Source: UBA2421 sp002343075 (GTDB lineage: Bacteria; Planctomycetota; Phycisphaerae; Tepidisphaerales; Tepidisphaeraceae). Taken from it: a stretch of 64,000 nt of DNA. Made by a program: the position numbers and the translations under genes. Location: positions 10,832 through 74,831 of the forward strand of contig CALJLN010000022.1 in the NCBI GenBank assembly GCA_937982565.1, given 5' to 3'. Shown here piece after piece: positions 53,646-63,205 of the stretch. Numbering within the stretch: position 1 is the stretch's first letter; the number at the start of each line of letters is the position of its first letter. Below the pieces are notes generated by a model. The model did no database searches. It was given only the letters and a program-made list of their open reading frames with translations, and was not told the DNA's origin.

Positions 53646-54108
53646 CACCGTCTCGCAAAACTCGCCTGCTTGCCGCAGACTGACTTACTCTCCGCGTAGT
53701 TCCCAGAATTGACGCCAAACCTGTGGTCGCTAGAAGCACGTCGGCACTGGCGAGGATCACCAGGAAACTTCTGTTTGGAAGACCAACGGTTGAAGCGCCA
53801 AGTGGTCCGAAGCACCCGCATTGCACCGGCGTGGTCCGGTGCAGTTCGCCGATCAAGATGCCCGCGAACAAGCCGAACGCGAGAGATGCTATTCCGGCGC
53901 ACCAACGACTTCCGACTATGCAACCAATTCCCAGCGCGATCTCGCCCACCGCGAAAATCGGAGTCACACTGGCATGACCCCCAAGCCACCGGCTCACGAT
54001 CGTGTCATTTGAGTCCGGCGCATGCGGTCCCCAGACAAAGTCCCACAGTTTCAGACCGCCAGCCAGAACCAGCATCACCCCAATCAGCTTAGAGACAGTC
54101 GGAAACAT
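53626..54108 (-). CDS. MauE/DoxX-like membrane protein
   Basis: 160 residues, four predicted membrane helices (LIGVMLVLAGGLKLWDFVWG; FAVGEIALGIGCIVGS; IASLAFGLFAGILIGELHR; RSFLVILASADVLLATTGLA). The pattern CGCFGPLG after the third helix is a paired-Cys motif common to MauE/DoxX-type thiol-redox membrane proteins. The family helps deliver reducing equivalents or mature cytochromes; here it is beside a prepilin-type gene, perhaps for disulfide control of exported proteins. Confidence 0.78.
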   Translation of the reverse strand: MFPTVSKLIGVMLVLAGGLKLWDFVWGPHAPDSNDTIVSRWLGGHASVTPIFAVGEIALGIGCIVGSRWCAGIASLAFGLFAGILIGELHRTTPVQCGCFGPLGASTVGLPNRSFLVILASADVLLATTGLASILGTTRRVSQSAASRRVLRDGDAHEQL

Positions 54109-54136
54109 GGGCCACGACGATCAGTCATATGCCGTG

Positions 54137-55120
54137 CTAGAAACTCGGCTTAAACGAATCAACGCCAGAAAGATTCCCGATTCCAGAATTCTTCGGTGAT
54201 TCGCCAGAAATCAAAAGAATCTCCTCGGCCGACTTCTTCTCGGCTCCTTGTCGCGCCGGCTTTTGCCGGAGTGCCTCGACCACGGTCGTCACTCGCCGTA
54301 TTGCTTGCTCATCATGGCGAGCTTTCGCCAGGCAGTGAAGTCGCCACAGAACATTGTGCGACTTCCAACGGAGATAGATCTGCCCCCCGTTCGAGCTTAG
54401 CGCTTTATGAATCTTTTCGACGATCACATCGCAATCGCTCGGGTCCAGTTGTTTTGTTCGATCCGTGGCAATCAATGAGTCCAGGATCGGCCCGACTATT
54501 CTAAGTGCGGACAGCATTTCGTATGTCGAGTCATCATTGAAACGCCCTAAGACTGCAAGCAGGTCGTCGGCTTGTTTCTCCGATAAGCCGGCGAGCTTGC
54601 GAAACTCCGGGTCCTTGAGAAGCGATTGCATTGCCGACGGATTGCCGCACGATCCCCCGTTGGCATTGAGCACCAGGAAGGCTCTTGCGATCAGACTCGC
54701 GAGATCGGCCTCACCCCGGGCGTGTGCGTCTCTAGCAGCCTTTGGCATTGTGATCACGAATGGGCCGAAGAGGTGAGGCTCACCAAATGGCCAATCGACC
54801 CCAGACTGTCCAGCGCGATACTCAGCGACCGTCGTTCGAGCAAGCTCCCCTCGGATTCGTGCACCGGATTCAGTTCCCGCGAGAACTGTGCTACAGAATC
54901 GCTCCTAAAACGCCGCGGGAAGCTTTCTAGGTTTGCTCTCGGGGCCGCGGGCGGCCTCATCACGGAGCATGCGCATCGCGTCAATCAGGCCAGTTCCTCG
55001 ATCCGGGACCCCGAGCACCTGCTGCACCTCGGCCGCGAAGATTTCATCGGGCGTCGGCTCCGCTGCAAACGCACAAGCCAAGCCCGCAAAGTAGCTGATA
55101 AAAAAAACCAGTGTTCGCAT
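54137..55120 (-). pseudogene. Secreted protein gene interrupted by an in-frame TAG (or amber readthrough)
   Basis: Two frames listed as separate genes, 54905-55120 and 54137-54757, lie in the same reading frame. They are joined across TAG 54905-54907 by an open, protein-like 49-codon stretch (GELARTTVAEYRAG; SGVDWPFGEPHLFGPFVITM). The first part has a signal peptide (MRTLVFFISYFAGLACAFA) then EPTPDEIFAAEVQQVLGV. After the stop are KAARDAHARGEADLASLIAR and SALRIVGPILDSLIA. The whole unit is 326 codons. I do not recognise the family. AAGGAT precedes ATG 55120. A single change converts it to one protein. Confidence 0.7.
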
Positions 55121-55197
55121 GGTCTTATCCTTCGCGTCGTCGCAATTGCGTTTCACCTGACCGGCTATTGCAAGCCCCATTGGCCCCCACTGCAACA

Positions 55198-55446
55198 TCA
55201 GCCCGTCGCAATCAAAGCGTAGAACGAACAGCCCGACTGGGGCGGGTAAGGCACCCAGGTCGACAGATACCCTTCCTCAACGGAAGTACAGTCAATCGTG
55301 CAAACAACTGCGCCATCCTGACATGTCCCAACCCACCACCTGACAAAATGCAATGCTTGATCGGGGAAATTCTGCGGAGGCGGGTCGGCTTTCACGTTGG
55401 CCGAATAGCCTGCAACGAAAAGCGCCGACACTACAACAAGGCTCAA
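55198..55446 (-). CDS. Small secreted cysteine-rich protein
   Basis: 82 residues with a hydrophobic leader (LVVVSALFVAGYSANVKA) and a mature region holding six Cys or Cys-like positions (WWVGTCQDGAVVCTIDC and QSGCSFYAL). The annotated start is a TTG. In the same frame an ATG at 55465-55467 leads MPSST, then TAG at 55450-55452, then the leader, so the natural N-terminus may have been lost to an amber codon. No recognised domain. It is next to the interrupted secreted gene. Confidence 0.6.
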   Translation of the reverse strand: MSLVVVSALFVAGYSANVKADPPPQNFPDQALHFVRWWVGTCQDGAVVCTIDCTSVEEGYLSTWVPYPPQSGCSFYALIATG

Positions 55447-55666
55447 CTGCTATGTCGATGATGGCATTTCGCATCACGGATACCCCAATCATTAAGCCTT
55501 GAAAGCCAAGCGACACCGAACCCAACAACGCGAGTGATAATGCTCGGCTCGAATCACTTCCTTACGCGAATATCACTCATGCTCGCGCGCAGAATAGCTG
55601 TTAAAGTAACCCAGTCAACAGTAAGTAGGGCGCAACTGCCCTTTTTTTTTCACCGGTTTTACGCCA

Positions 55667-55915
55667 ATGTTTGCCCGCGGTAGAATGCCGGTCGTGAATT
55701 GGCGAAATCACATCGAGAGCCTCCCGGCGGTGCTGCGGGGTAAGCCGTGCATCAAGGGCACGCGCGTTCCGGTGGCGCTGATCCTTGGATTCCTGGCCGC
55801 CCGCCGTACCGTGGCGCAGGTGGTGGACAAATTCCCTGTTATCACTGAAGCCGATATTGCCGCGAGCCTGGACTACGCGCGCGAGCTGGCCGAGTTTGAA
55901 GCGATTCCGGCATGA
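55667..55915 (+). CDS. DUF433 antitoxin-like protein
   Basis: 82 residues, winged-helix DUF433. MPVVNWRNHIESLPAVLRGK has the family GKPCIKGTRVPV following, then ILGFLAARRTVAQVVDKFP and EADIAASLDYARELAEFE. The second ATG (55685) is an equally good start. The stop overlaps the DUF5615 gene ATG by four bases, the usual arrangement for the VapB45/VapC45-like pair. Confidence 0.85.
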   Translation: MFARGRMPVVNWRNHIESLPAVLRGKPCIKGTRVPVALILGFLAARRTVAQVVDKFPVITEADIAASLDYARELAEFEAIPA

Positions 55916-56280
55916 GCTTGAAACTCGTGAGCAATCAATGCATTCCTGCGCAGATCACAAATGATCTGAAGCGGCACGGACATGTTGTAACGCTATCGAG
56001 AGATGAGCTTCCCGCAAGTGCCCCGGATGGGGACGTGATTGGGAAGGCCCCGCATCTCGGCGCGATTCTGATTTCGTTGAACGGCAATTTCGCTGACATT
56101 GTCGCGTATCCGCCGGCGGCACACACGGGCGTGCTCGCAATTCAGCTTCACAATCATCCCGAGACGATTCCGCAGTTGTTGGTTCGGCTTCACGCGCTGC
56201 TGGTTGCTCACCTAGAACAGCAGCATTACTGTCGCAAGTTGTTCATCGTGGAGAATCACCGAGTTCGCGTTCGTCAGTGA
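55912..56280 (+). CDS. DUF5615 PIN-like protein with substituted active site
   Basis: 122 residues, PIN-like fold of DUF5615. In this family the two metal-binding sites usually read DExxP near the N-terminus and LDxDF further on. Here they read SNQCIP and SLNGNF: D to N, E to Q, D to N, D to N. The remaining fold is recognisable (ITNDLKRHGHVVTLSRDELP, HTGVLAIQLHNHPETIPQLL). The protein is therefore expected to be catalytically dead. It is coupled to the DUF433 gene by a four-base overlap. Confidence 0.82.
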   Translation: MSLKLVSNQCIPAQITNDLKRHGHVVTLSRDELPASAPDGDVIGKAPHLGAILISLNGNFADIVAYPPAAHTGVLAIQLHNHPETIPQLLVRLHALLVAHLEQQHYCRKLFIVENHRVRVRQ

Positions 56281-56304
56281 TTTACTTTACTTCCCAAGGT
56301 CATC

Positions 56305-57270
<966 letters not shown>

Positions 57271-57271
57271 G

Positions 57272-57508
57272 ATGACGACCGAGGAACTGCGAGCGAATCC
57301 GTTACGATCGGAAGGCGTGGTCGGAACCGTGGCGACGGGCTTCGTTCCGGTGCTAACGCCAATCATTGTTTCGAGGGCATTGGTGGTTGACGAGGTGGTT
57401 GACGACTTCAATCTTTGGGAAGGTGAACTCTTGAGGTCACAATCTGTGATCTCAAGCGATTCGCCGGCGACGATCGGGGAAGCGATAGCGCGGGTGCTGG
57501 TGGTTTGA
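57272..57508 (+). CDS. Short ORF ending in a diverged copy of the sucD C-terminus
   Basis: 78 residues starting one base after the sucD stop. The last 17 residues (DSPATIGEAIARVLVV) repeat the sucD tail (DSPATIGETMARVLGV), with 12-13 matches. The first 60 residues (TTEELRANPLRSEGVVGTVA) show no family. It is probably a partial duplication of sucD's 3' end whose codons have drifted; it may not be expressed as a useful protein. Confidence 0.45.
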   Translation: MTTEELRANPLRSEGVVGTVATGFVPVLTPIIVSRALVVDEVVDDFNLWEGELLRSQSVISSDSPATIGEAIARVLVV

Positions 57509-57992
57509 ACCAGTTGCAGTCAGGCAGGGTCGATGAACCAACCCCGGCTGATGCCGTCCGATAACTAACCTTCAGCATTCTCAACCGTCCGATAATTCGT
57601 GGTAAAGCGAACACTAACTGCCCGTTCGCGTACTAAATACGCAAACCCGCGCCTTGGTTTGGCCCGGGCGGGGTTGTTTCGTACTTTTGTCAATGCCGGA
57701 AACGGGCAAAGGACGATTCCTTTAGCAACCGCGGGCCAGCGTGTATCGGCCCAAAGTTGAGCAAATGGCGTCGCCCGGAGGATTCGAACGATGCAGGATC
57801 GAGTTGTTTCCGTTCTTTCCCATTTTTTCGAGATCTCAGTATTCATCTTCGCAGCCGCGGCGCTGGCGGTGGGAGCCGTTAACCTGCGATAGCCACCCGC
57901 ACCTGAATTGTTAAGATTTGATAATCTGCTTGCTCCATTGGGTTTAGGCCATACATTCGCCGTCGTATGCTGACGCGTTTGAGGGCCAGTTT
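57509..57992. other. Intergenic region upstream of pstB with tRNA-like remnant
   Basis: 484 bases between the sucD-tail ORF and pstB. At about 57765-57795 the minus strand holds GTTCGAATCC followed by a GCGACGCCA end, like a decayed tRNA T-arm and acceptor with CCA, but no pairing anticodon stem or D-arm can be found. An A/T-rich stretch with TTGTTAAGATTTGATAATC at about 57912-57932 may hold the pst promoter. I see no classical PHO box. Confidence 0.5.
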
Positions 57993-58823
57993 ATGCCAGT
58001 TGTGACCATGCAGGCACCGTCACAGTCGCGCACGATGATGAGCGAGCCAAACCCCGCCGGGTCGGCGGCGCCGATACTGATTGATACGCGCGACGTGCAT
58101 GTCTGGTATGGCAAGTCCCACGCCATCCGCGGCGTGACCCTGGGCTTTCCCGAGAGGCATGTTGTGGCCCTCATTGGCCCCAGCGGTTGTGGCAAGAGCA
58201 CATTTCTCAGGGCCATCAACCGGCTGAACGACCTCATCCCCGGATGCGAAGTCACAGGCGAAGTGATCATCGGCGGGCACGATGTCTATTCGCCGGGCAC
58301 CGATCTGGTCACCCTGCGCCGCAAGGTGGGGCTGGTGTTTCAGAAGCCAAACCCTTTTCCGAGAAGCATTTACGAGAACATCACTTTCGGGCCGCGCCTG
58401 CAGGGTGTCTCCCGAAAGGCCGACCTCGATGCACTCGTGGAAGAGTGCCTCACCAAGGCGGCGCTGTGGGATGAATGTAAGGACCGGCTGCAGCAAAGCG
58501 CGCTCGGCCTCAGTGGTGGACAACAGCAGCGCCTTTGCATCGCCCGCGCGCTGGCGACCAAGCCCAACATCCTTTTAATGGATGAGCCTTGCAGCGCACT
58601 CGATCCGATCGCCACTGGCAAGGTTGAAGACCTCATCGGCGAGCTAAAAAAGCAATACACGATTCTCATCGTCACCCACAACATGCAGCAGGCGGCGCGC
58701 GTTTCCGATTTCACTGCGTTTTTCTTCATGGGCGAAGTAGTGGAATACGATAAAACTCGAGTAATCTTCACCAACCCGACGAAGAAAAAGACCGAAGAAT
58801 ATGTCACCGGGCGGTTCGGATGA
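57993..58823 (+). CDS. pstB: Phosphate ABC transporter ATP-binding protein
   Basis: 276 residues. PstB signatures: YGKSHAIRGVTLGF, Walker A LIGPSGCGKSTFLRAINRLN, Q-loop VFQKPNPFPRSIYENITFGP, signature LSGGQQQRLCIARALA, Walker B ILLMDEPCSALDP and FFFMGEVVEYD. About 25 residues precede the core. GAGGG is seven bases from the ATG. Directly followed by phoU in the usual order; pstS, pstC and pstA are not in the window. Confidence 0.96.
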   Translation: MPVVTMQAPSQSRTMMSEPNPAGSAAPILIDTRDVHVWYGKSHAIRGVTLGFPERHVVALIGPSGCGKSTFLRAINRLNDLIPGCEVTGEVIIGGHDVYSPGTDLVTLRRKVGLVFQKPNPFPRSIYENITFGPRLQGVSRKADLDALVEECLTKAALWDECKDRLQQSALGLSGGQQQRLCIARALATKPNILLMDEPCSALDPIATGKVEDLIGELKKQYTILIVTHNMQQAARVSDFTAFFFMGEVVEYDKTRVIFTNPTKKKTEEYVTGRFG

Positions 58824-58928
58824 CGCTAGAATGCTATAGTCGTGGTGTTACCGCCGGAACGGTGATGCGCTGGATTCTCAGCTTTCGGACAGCTCACGAA
58901 ACCTGAACCCTGAAACCCGCACAAGAAA

Positions 58929-59606
58929 ATGGCTCAACACTTCAAAGATGCTCTGGATTGCCTGCGCGAAAAAGTGGCGCGCATGACGGCATCCGTCCAG
59001 CTTGAAGTGGAACAGGCTGTCGAGGCCGTACTGACGGCCAACGTCAAACTCGCCCGGACGGTTATCGACGGCGACCGGCGAATCGATGAGGAAGAAGTCG
59101 AGATCGAAAAGGCCGCAATCGACCTGCTCGCCCTTTATCAACCCGCAGCCAGCGACCTCAGGCTCATTACCACCATTATCAAGGTGAACGGCGACTTTGA
59201 ACGCGTTGCTGATTGTGCCGTGAATGTGGCGCAGCGGGTGCCGAGCCTGGCCAGCGGGCAGAACGGCCAGTATCACCCGCCGGAAGATCTACGCGTGATG
59301 GGCAATACGGTCGTCACCACCCTTCGGGAGACCATCAAGGCGTTTAATCTCCCCGATGCGACCCTGGCGCGCAGCGTGCTCAGAAGCGATGATGTTGTCG
59401 ATGCTCTTTACCACCAGATTGTGCAGGATATGGTCGGCATGATGGAGGCCGGCGGGCAGCAGGCGGGGCTGGATTTGTCCAACATCATGATCGCCAAAAA
59501 CCTCGAACGCATCGCCGACCACTGCACCAACATCGCGGAAAACGTGGTCTACGTCGCCAGCGGCAGGATCATCCGTCACCGCCACGCCGCAGAAGCTTCA
59601 ATGTAG
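58929..59606 (+). CDS. phoU: Phosphate-specific transport system accessory protein PhoU
   Basis: 225 residues, tandem three-helix bundles with the metal motifs of PhoU (ERVADCAVNVAQRV; LERIADHCTNIAENVVYVAS). It begins 105 bases after pstB. PhoU restrains the phosphate-sensing kinase and Pst. The presence with pstB supports a Pho regulon here, though the kinase PhoR is outside. Confidence 0.95.
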   Translation: MAQHFKDALDCLREKVARMTASVQLEVEQAVEAVLTANVKLARTVIDGDRRIDEEEVEIEKAAIDLLALYQPAASDLRLITTIIKVNGDFERVADCAVNVAQRVPSLASGQNGQYHPPEDLRVMGNTVVTTLRETIKAFNLPDATLARSVLRSDDVVDALYHQIVQDMVGMMEAGGQQAGLDLSNIMIAKNLERIADHCTNIAENVVYVASGRIIRHRHAAEASM

Positions 59607-60009
59607 TTTTTTGAAGTCATTCATCGCGCTGACTTGGCTCGGCGATTCACCACGTCGTTTGCGTGCCCATTTCGCGCATTTTTTGCGCGTTTCTTTCCAT
59701 CTCGCGCGAAGTTTTCTTAACAAACCGTGAAATGGGTTGACCCTCCCCGGCATCCTACATATCGTCATCTTGGTTATCGGTCGTTCGGCTTGTCAAACTT
59801 GAGCCGCGGCCGGGATTCGACTTGTGGATTCTTTTGAACCGGTGCGACTTACGCGGCGTGATGTGAAGCGGTTTGAAGACTTTTTGAAGTGTTGACGAGC
59901 TGTGGATTCCCTGTTGATGCGATGTTGGTCCGCTGTGGATTCCAAATCGCCGCCGACGTGTGAAGGGGCAAGCAGGCCTGGATAGTGCCTGAATAGAGTC
60001 TGAGAACGC
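59607..60009. other. Gene-free region with terminator-like hairpin and TGTGGATTC repeats
   Basis: A stem CGCGCA/TGCGCG with a five-T loop at 59673-59688, followed by TTTCTTTCC, is a plausible phoU terminator. The nine-base word TGTGGATTC occurs three times at 59823-59831, 59901-59909 and 59934-59942, in the same orientation. It matches the DnaA-box complement TGTGGATAA in seven of nine bases. Confidence 0.5.
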
Positions 60010-60591
60010 ATGGATCGCCGACCCACCCACCTCGTCCCCCCACACCGCCCCGCCGCCCGGGCTGCGCTGCTGCTTGGTGCGTGGATTGTGGTGCTGGTAG
60101 GCGGGTCATCGCATCTTGCCTCCGCCGACCGCCCGCGTGCTTCTTCGATAAGCTTAGCCAGCGCCGATGTTCGTCCCGTCGCAGCCAATGGTATCCCCAC
60201 CAGGCTTGCCGCGCCCGCGCCAATACCCTTGCCGCCGGTTGTGCCTGAACTGCTCATGCCGGAGTTGCTTCACATCGCCCCCAAGCGGCTGGTCGAGATG
60301 GAAGTGACCGCGTACTGCGCCTGCAAAAAGTGCTGCGGCCCCAATGCACAGGGCATCACCGCCAGCGGGAAGACCGTAGACTACAACGCCGGGAAGTTCA
60401 TCGCCGCAGATACCACGGTGCTGCCGTTCGGAACCCGGGTAAGCATCCCCGGCTACCACAACGGCGAACCGGTCGAGGTCATCGACCGCGGCGGTGCCAT
60501 CAAGGGCCACAAACTCGACGTCTACTTCCCCACCCACGAAGAAGCCCTGCAATGGGGCCGCCAGATGATCCTGGTGCAGGTGGAAGAGTAA
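60010..60591 (+). CDS. 3D-domain (Asp-Asp-Asp) secreted protein, peptidoglycan-lytic type
   Basis: 193 residues. A hydrophobic N-terminal helix (ARAALLLGAWIVVLVGGSS) and a Pro/Ala linker lead to the 3D domain: VTAYCACKKCCGPNAQG, GKFIAADTTVLPFGTRVSIP, VEVIDRGGAIKGHKLDVYFP with the three Asp positions. The family (YuiC/YorM, Rpf-like) includes lytic transglycosylases; several Cys near the start may bind metal or form disulfides. Alone in its unit, ahead of a convergent pair. Confidence 0.85.
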   Translation: MDRRPTHLVPPHRPAARAALLLGAWIVVLVGGSSHLASADRPRASSISLASADVRPVAANGIPTRLAAPAPIPLPPVVPELLMPELLHIAPKRLVEMEVTAYCACKKCCGPNAQGITASGKTVDYNAGKFIAADTTVLPFGTRVSIPGYHNGEPVEVIDRGGAIKGHKLDVYFPTHEEALQWGRQMILVQVEE

Positions 60592-60655
60592 TCCTCTGCC
60601 GACGAAACCGATGCGATGCGGGCGCGTTTGCGGGGAGCGCGCGCCGATCGCCCTC

Positions 60656-60710
60656 CGTGGCCTCCCGTCTCCTGATGGCTTCATCGCCACCGGTCTGACA
60701 GGAGGCCACG
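60656..60710. repeat. Ten-base perfect inverted repeat in convergent intergenic region
   Basis: CGTGGCCTCC at 60656-60665 and its complement GGAGGCCACG at 60701-60710, with 35 bases between. It lies between the 3D-domain gene and the convergent 5'-nucleotidase, where a bidirectional terminator is expected, but no T-run follows. Confidence 0.5.
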
Positions 60711-60805
60711 CTTTGGGCTACTCGGTCATGGAGCCCGCCATGACGCAGGCCCCCGCTCGAAGGTTGCATTGGCGGCCGATCTGAATTCCTGACCATCTTT
60801 GAGCT

Positions 60806-62704
60806 CTACTTTGCCAAGCGCCTGCACCTGATCATGAGGGCTGGCGCAAGGAAGATGGCACCGAGCGCCGCCGGTTCGGGCACTGCGTCGATGCGGCGCA
60901 ATGGGTCGAACGCCAGCGCATCATCGAATGGAGTAAACGGGTAGTTGCCACTGTTTACCAACCCATCAAGACCCGCAAGCCCGCCGAAGGTGCTGTCACT
61001 CGGGGACTGCAGGAAATTTTCGAGCGCCGCCGTGTAGCTGATGCTGAAACGGGTAAAGGTAAGGTCTGCCAGTGGATAAGCGTCGCCGCCGCCAGCGAGG
61101 AAGTCGATCGTTGCCAGATCGATCAGCGGCGAGCCGGAAATTACCTGGCCGCCCTCGATGATCAACAGATCGGTTCCACCCGCGCCTGCGCCGTCAACGC
61201 GGACATCGACAATGCGAGCCCCAGCCGGGCGGCGGGGATCGTAGCTGAACTTAAGCCCGCTCCAGTGGCCGAACTGTCCGCCGCCGATGTTGGCGACGGA
61301 GTGTTCCAGAACCTGTTTGATTTTTTCGGGGCTGACGTCTTCGGCCACAACGACAAAGTTTGCGAAGGCATTCACTTCGAAGGCATCGAATCGGCTGAAG
61401 TTCTTGTCCGGCGCCGGGGTAGTGGCGGCCGGGATGAGCGAATCGTTGCGGATTCCCCCTCCATTCTGTAGCCCGACAATTGGCCCGCTCAGGCCACCGG
61501 CGGATTCATCGGCGCTTTTGGCGGCCTGCCAGCGGAGGCTGTCAGCCACAAGATTGCCCAGATTGGTTTCGGTGCGACGGATACCGGTGCCACTCGGGCC
61601 GGTCCGACGACCTTCCAACTCGACTTCGGTGCGGGCAATCCGGGTGTCGCGAAGCACCTGCGTGTGCATATGAACTGGATTGACCACCTGCGACTGCACG
61701 ATCGGGTCGGCGTCCACGCCGTTGATCGCATCGGCTGTCGTCGAGGCAACGCGCACAGGATTACCGGTGGCTGTCGTCACATTACCCGAGGCATCGAAGG
61801 AGATTGCGAGTTGCCCGATGTACTTGTATTTTCCGCCAGTTCCCACCAACGCGACAGTGTTGCCATCGGCGTCATTGCGCAACACCGGGTACTGATTCAC
61901 TACGCCGCCAAGCGTTGCGGGGCGCGAGTCGCCGGGCACCAGTGGGACGCCGGGGTTGCTCATCAGTTCTTCCCCGCCGCCGGCCAGCACCACATCCACC
62001 CCGCGAAGCTGCGGAATCAGCGCCAGCTCTTCATTGATGCCTTGCAGATGACTGGCGAGCACTATCTTATTCACACCCAGATTGCCGCGCAGGTTGTCCA
62101 CTTCGGCCTGCACCGCGGCGAGCACGGGGTTGACCATCACGCCCCCGGGCGAACTGATGGTCGGCAGGAGTGGCGTGGTCGCGCCAACAATGCCCACCTG
62201 CTGACCGCCTACATTTACGACTGTGCTCTTGAAAAGCCGCGCATTGACCAGGGGCGCGAGCTGCGGCTCGCCGGAAAAGTCGAGGTTCGCGGAAATGAAC
62301 TTCGGCGACCCTCCGAACTGATCTAAATACCGCCGCGTGACTGCAGGGGTGAAATCGAACTCATGATTGCCAAGTCCAAACGCATCGTAACCAATGAGGT
62401 CCTGTGCCAGAGCGTCGTAGAATGGCGACGAAGGGTTCGACAGGGTCGCATCAAGCTGTGGTCCGGCGAGGAACATGTCGCCGTTGCTGACTGTCAGTGC
62501 ATTCGACCCCGCAGCTGCGCGAAGCTGATCGAGCTTGGCCTTAAACCGCGCCACGCCGCCGTACTCGGCCTGCCCGGGCGCGCTTAGCAACGCCGATTCG
62601 GCATCGCTATGATGAAAGAGGGTAAGAGTGAACTGCGCCACCGCTGGGGTGGAAACGACCACGAGTGCGATGGCGCTTAGACCGACCGAGACATTGGATC
62701 GCAT
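60806..62704 (-). CDS. Secreted 5'-nucleotidase/UDP-sugar hydrolase-like protein with PEP-CTERM
   Basis: About 632 residues from MRSNVSVGLSAIALVV; GGAG precedes ATG 62704, and the open frame to 62863 is not needed. A signal peptide (to AVAQ) is followed by the metallophosphatase domain (LTLFHHSDAESALL; LTVSNGDMF; GLGNHEFDFTPA; LASHLQG) and the 5'-nucleotidase C-terminal domain (GLQNGGGIRNDSL; FVVVAEDVSPEKIKQVLEHS; LATIDFLAGGGDAYPL). PEP-CTERM signal VPEPAALGAIFLAP and a terminal basic patch end it. It would dephosphorylate nucleotides outside the cell. Confidence 0.9.
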   Translation of the reverse strand: MRSNVSVGLSAIALVVVSTPAVAQFTLTLFHHSDAESALLSAPGQAEYGGVARFKAKLDQLRAAAGSNALTVSNGDMFLAGPQLDATLSNPSSPFYDALAQDLIGYDAFGLGNHEFDFTPAVTRRYLDQFGGSPKFISANLDFSGEPQLAPLVNARLFKSTVVNVGGQQVGIVGATTPLLPTISSPGGVMVNPVLAAVQAEVDNLRGNLGVNKIVLASHLQGINEELALIPQLRGVDVVLAGGGEELMSNPGVPLVPGDSRPATLGGVVNQYPVLRNDADGNTVALVGTGGKYKYIGQLAISFDASGNVTTATGNPVRVASTTADAINGVDADPIVQSQVVNPVHMHTQVLRDTRIARTEVELEGRRTGPSGTGIRRTETNLGNLVADSLRWQAAKSADESAGGLSGPIVGLQNGGGIRNDSLIPAATTPAPDKNFSRFDAFEVNAFANFVVVAEDVSPEKIKQVLEHSVANIGGGQFGHWSGLKFSYDPRRPAGARIVDVRVDGAGAGGTDLLIIEGGQVISGSPLIDLATIDFLAGGGDAYPLADLTFTRFSISYTAALENFLQSPSDSTFGGLAGLDGLVNSGNYPFTPFDDALAFDPLRRIDAVPEPAALGAIFLAPALMIRCRRLAK

Positions 62705-63205
62705 GACCTGCTCCCTTAAAGGGTGTGATATGAGTGATCCCCGACCGCGTTGACCGGAGCGACACAGAGAATTCGCAGATGCACTTTGGTTTTCGATGAA
62801 GCCCCCGTGAACACCAGGCGCGAATCGCGCTTGCAAACGGTCAATCAAACAAGCGTGTCGCACCCGCGTTGCACATCAAGCACGTCTTCAGAATAGTGAG
62901 CTGCCGAGGAGCTTTCTGCCGGGAGTTCGCTGATCGCTGGAATTCCTGCCGCAGCCCCGGTGCTGCATCCGGCGCGACATCTCCGCCCCATTCATAGAGA
63001 GAAGTGACTTGGGGCGTCACGGCGGCCCGCACTGGTCCGGATGAGCCCGCAGCTTAAAGGAGTGCTGACCGAAGTTTAACGCCATACCGGGAGCGCGCGC
63101 CACGGAGTTCTCTATCCTCTCGTCCTCAGGTGGCCTCAGGGCTGAGAGCGACACCGTTGCGTGGAGCGCTCTGAGCCATCCTCACGTCTCACGATGGGAG
63201 AATTT
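62705..63205. other. Divergent intergenic region of two PEP-CTERM genes
   Basis: 501 bases between divergent genes. It carries no convincing frame (the 62841-63032 minus ORF has no protein-like character). It must hold the promoters of both genes; no clear consensus pair can be picked. Confidence 0.5.

Noticed and set aside
57765..57795. tRNA on the minus strand
   Set aside because: Only the T-loop-like and CCA-like ends are present; no anticodon stem or D-arm can be formed.
57565..57846. 93-codon minus-strand ORF upstream of pstB
   Set aside because: Composition is unlike protein and it covers the tRNA-like remnant; no ribosome site.
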